From Maratus speciosus (Eukaryota; Arthropoda; Arachnida; Araneae; Salticidae): a stretch of 64,000 nucleotides of DNA. The notes beneath the pieces were generated by a model. That model was not told where the DNA came from and did no database searches. It saw only the letters and a program-made list of their open reading frames with translations. Where the stretch lies: NCBI GenBank assembly GCA_963932465.1, contig OZ010787.1, positions 29,206,087-29,270,086 on the forward strand. Direction: 5' to 3'. Shown here in pieces: positions 62,891-64,000 of the stretch. How positions within the stretch are numbered: the first letter of the stretch is position 1; every line of letters starts with the position of its first letter. The position numbers were made by a program, and so were the translations under genes.

Positions 62891-63684
62891 CGACTTCGTG
62901 TAATAAGGTAACTAAGTAAGTAAACATAATAACTAAGTCAATCACTAATATCTGATATATATATATTTAAAAATATCTGCTGCGATAGATCAAAAATTAA
63001 GGATGTATTTTCTATATTTATGGTATTAGCTTCCAGGAATTTAATTTATTTTTTCGAAGTTACTAACATACGAAAAACTGCACATGTAAAATTGTATTTT
63101 ACATGCGACATTTTAGAATGCAGATATTTTGCGACATGGAAAAGCTTTTTAATTTTATTTTTACTTTTAACATCAAATATTTACATTTAGATTTTTTTCA
63201 AGCTATCGTTATGAAATTTAATAAATTTAAAACATGAAACACCGGGTCTCGAAAAAACGACGTTTAACTCTTTCTACGTTTTACAGGCTATATTTATTTA
63301 TGTAATGAACAAAGATCAATTAAGGTATATTAATTGCTTTTTATATCATATTTCGTCATGTTTCAAAGAGTCGATTAATTCCTTGGTCTTTGTAGACCTG
63401 TCTTTATGGAAGAAAAACTGAACAATTTCACATTAAAAGATTTATGAATTAAACGTTATTCCAAATAAGAAGTTTAGAAGAGACACAATAGTCGTTTGAC
63501 AAAGCAAGATCCAGTTTATGGTAGGATGTTGTAGGAACACATCTCTTCCAAGTTCCAATAACTTTTTACGGTCTGTCAAACGTGATGGTACAGGGGCGCG
63601 TGATGGTACAGTATTATTAACAAAATGACGAAGTCTTTGGATTGCGAAATATCTCAAATCCTTCAAATGCCGATAGAATGCATT

Positions 63685-63885
63685 TTAACCTTTTAAGGGG
63701 GGACATGCTATATCCCACCTAATTTTAATCGTGATTCACACCAGAAACTTTTAATTAAATTTTACTGTTTTAACTTTGGTGGAAAAAGATAGAAAATTGC
63801 TTTTCCTCATTTTGAAATATTTTTCGAAAATTTTGATGTTAATTCAATATTACAAAAACACAACTGCTTGCTCCTGAAGGGTTAC
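63685..63885. mobile_element. TTAA MITE family C, decayed
   Basis: TTAACCTTTTAAGGGGGGAC at the left. The right end CTGAAGGGTTAC carries TTAC in place of TTAA. The palindrome is decayed to GGGGGACATGC-TATATCCCACC. The body CACACCAGAAACTTTTAATT matches copies at 24.4 and 32.9 kb. Confidence 0.75.
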
Positions 63886-64000
63886 TTGACTGTTTAGATA
63901 TTTTCGGGAATCTCGAAAAATAAAACAACTTTAAAATCACGTAATACTACATACATAAGATTTCTCAGATGAATGTGTGCTTTCGATATTTGTTGATACG

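Overview
This is a eukaryotic, strongly AT-rich window with no host gene that I can recognise. It is a dense, nested deposit of transposable elements. The Tc1 relic at 2.4-4.2 kb has a transposase of the type abundant in arachnid, especially orb-weaver spider, genomes. Together with the tRNA-derived SINEs, the many hAT and piggyBac derivatives and the RNase H-bearing LINE, it suggests an arthropod, most likely a spider. That assignment is inference.

Layout. 0-5.4 kb: old repeats, a promoter-like site and a Tc1 element carrying a TTAA-flanked MITE. 5.4-9.5 kb: a tandemly duplicated repeat of about 0.5 kb, broken by at least four insertions, one of them a minisatellite-bearing element. 9.8-20.2 kb: a SINE, a 3.06-kb hAT-like element with long inverted repeats and a decayed transposase, several MITEs, and a decayed piggyBac element. 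20.8-22.0 kb: a foldback element. 24-29.6 kb: MITEs, an apparently perfect 208-bp tandem duplication and a hAT-like element with 8-bp duplications. 29.8-32.9 kb: a decayed reverse transcriptase in a very AT-rich island. 33-37 kb: a nearly intact piggyBac transposase (one in-frame stop plus one MITE insertion). 37.3-39.2 kb: an element inserted in another element, next to a third. 39.5-49 kb: a SINE followed by a long LINE (ORF1, endonuclease, reverse transcriptase, RNase H) disrupted by five insertions and an internal duplication. 49.2-54.1 kb: a giant 4.9-kb palindrome whose arms are tandem arrays of a unit of about 327 bp. 54-64 kb: mostly unassigned AT-rich DNA with a SINE, a 390-bp duplication and a TTAA MITE.

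How the parts relate. The elements record order: insertions interrupt one another, and many target-site duplications are still readable (TTAA for piggyBac types, 8 bp for hAT types). The pattern I find most interesting is that most TTAA elements, though unrelated in primary sequence, carry a family-specific short palindrome about 13-18 bp inside one end. It occupies a place comparable to the internal repeat of classical piggyBac. A second theme is minisatellite expansion inside mobile elements (units of 150, 173 and 327 bp). All coordinates were read by eye. No alignment or database search was run.
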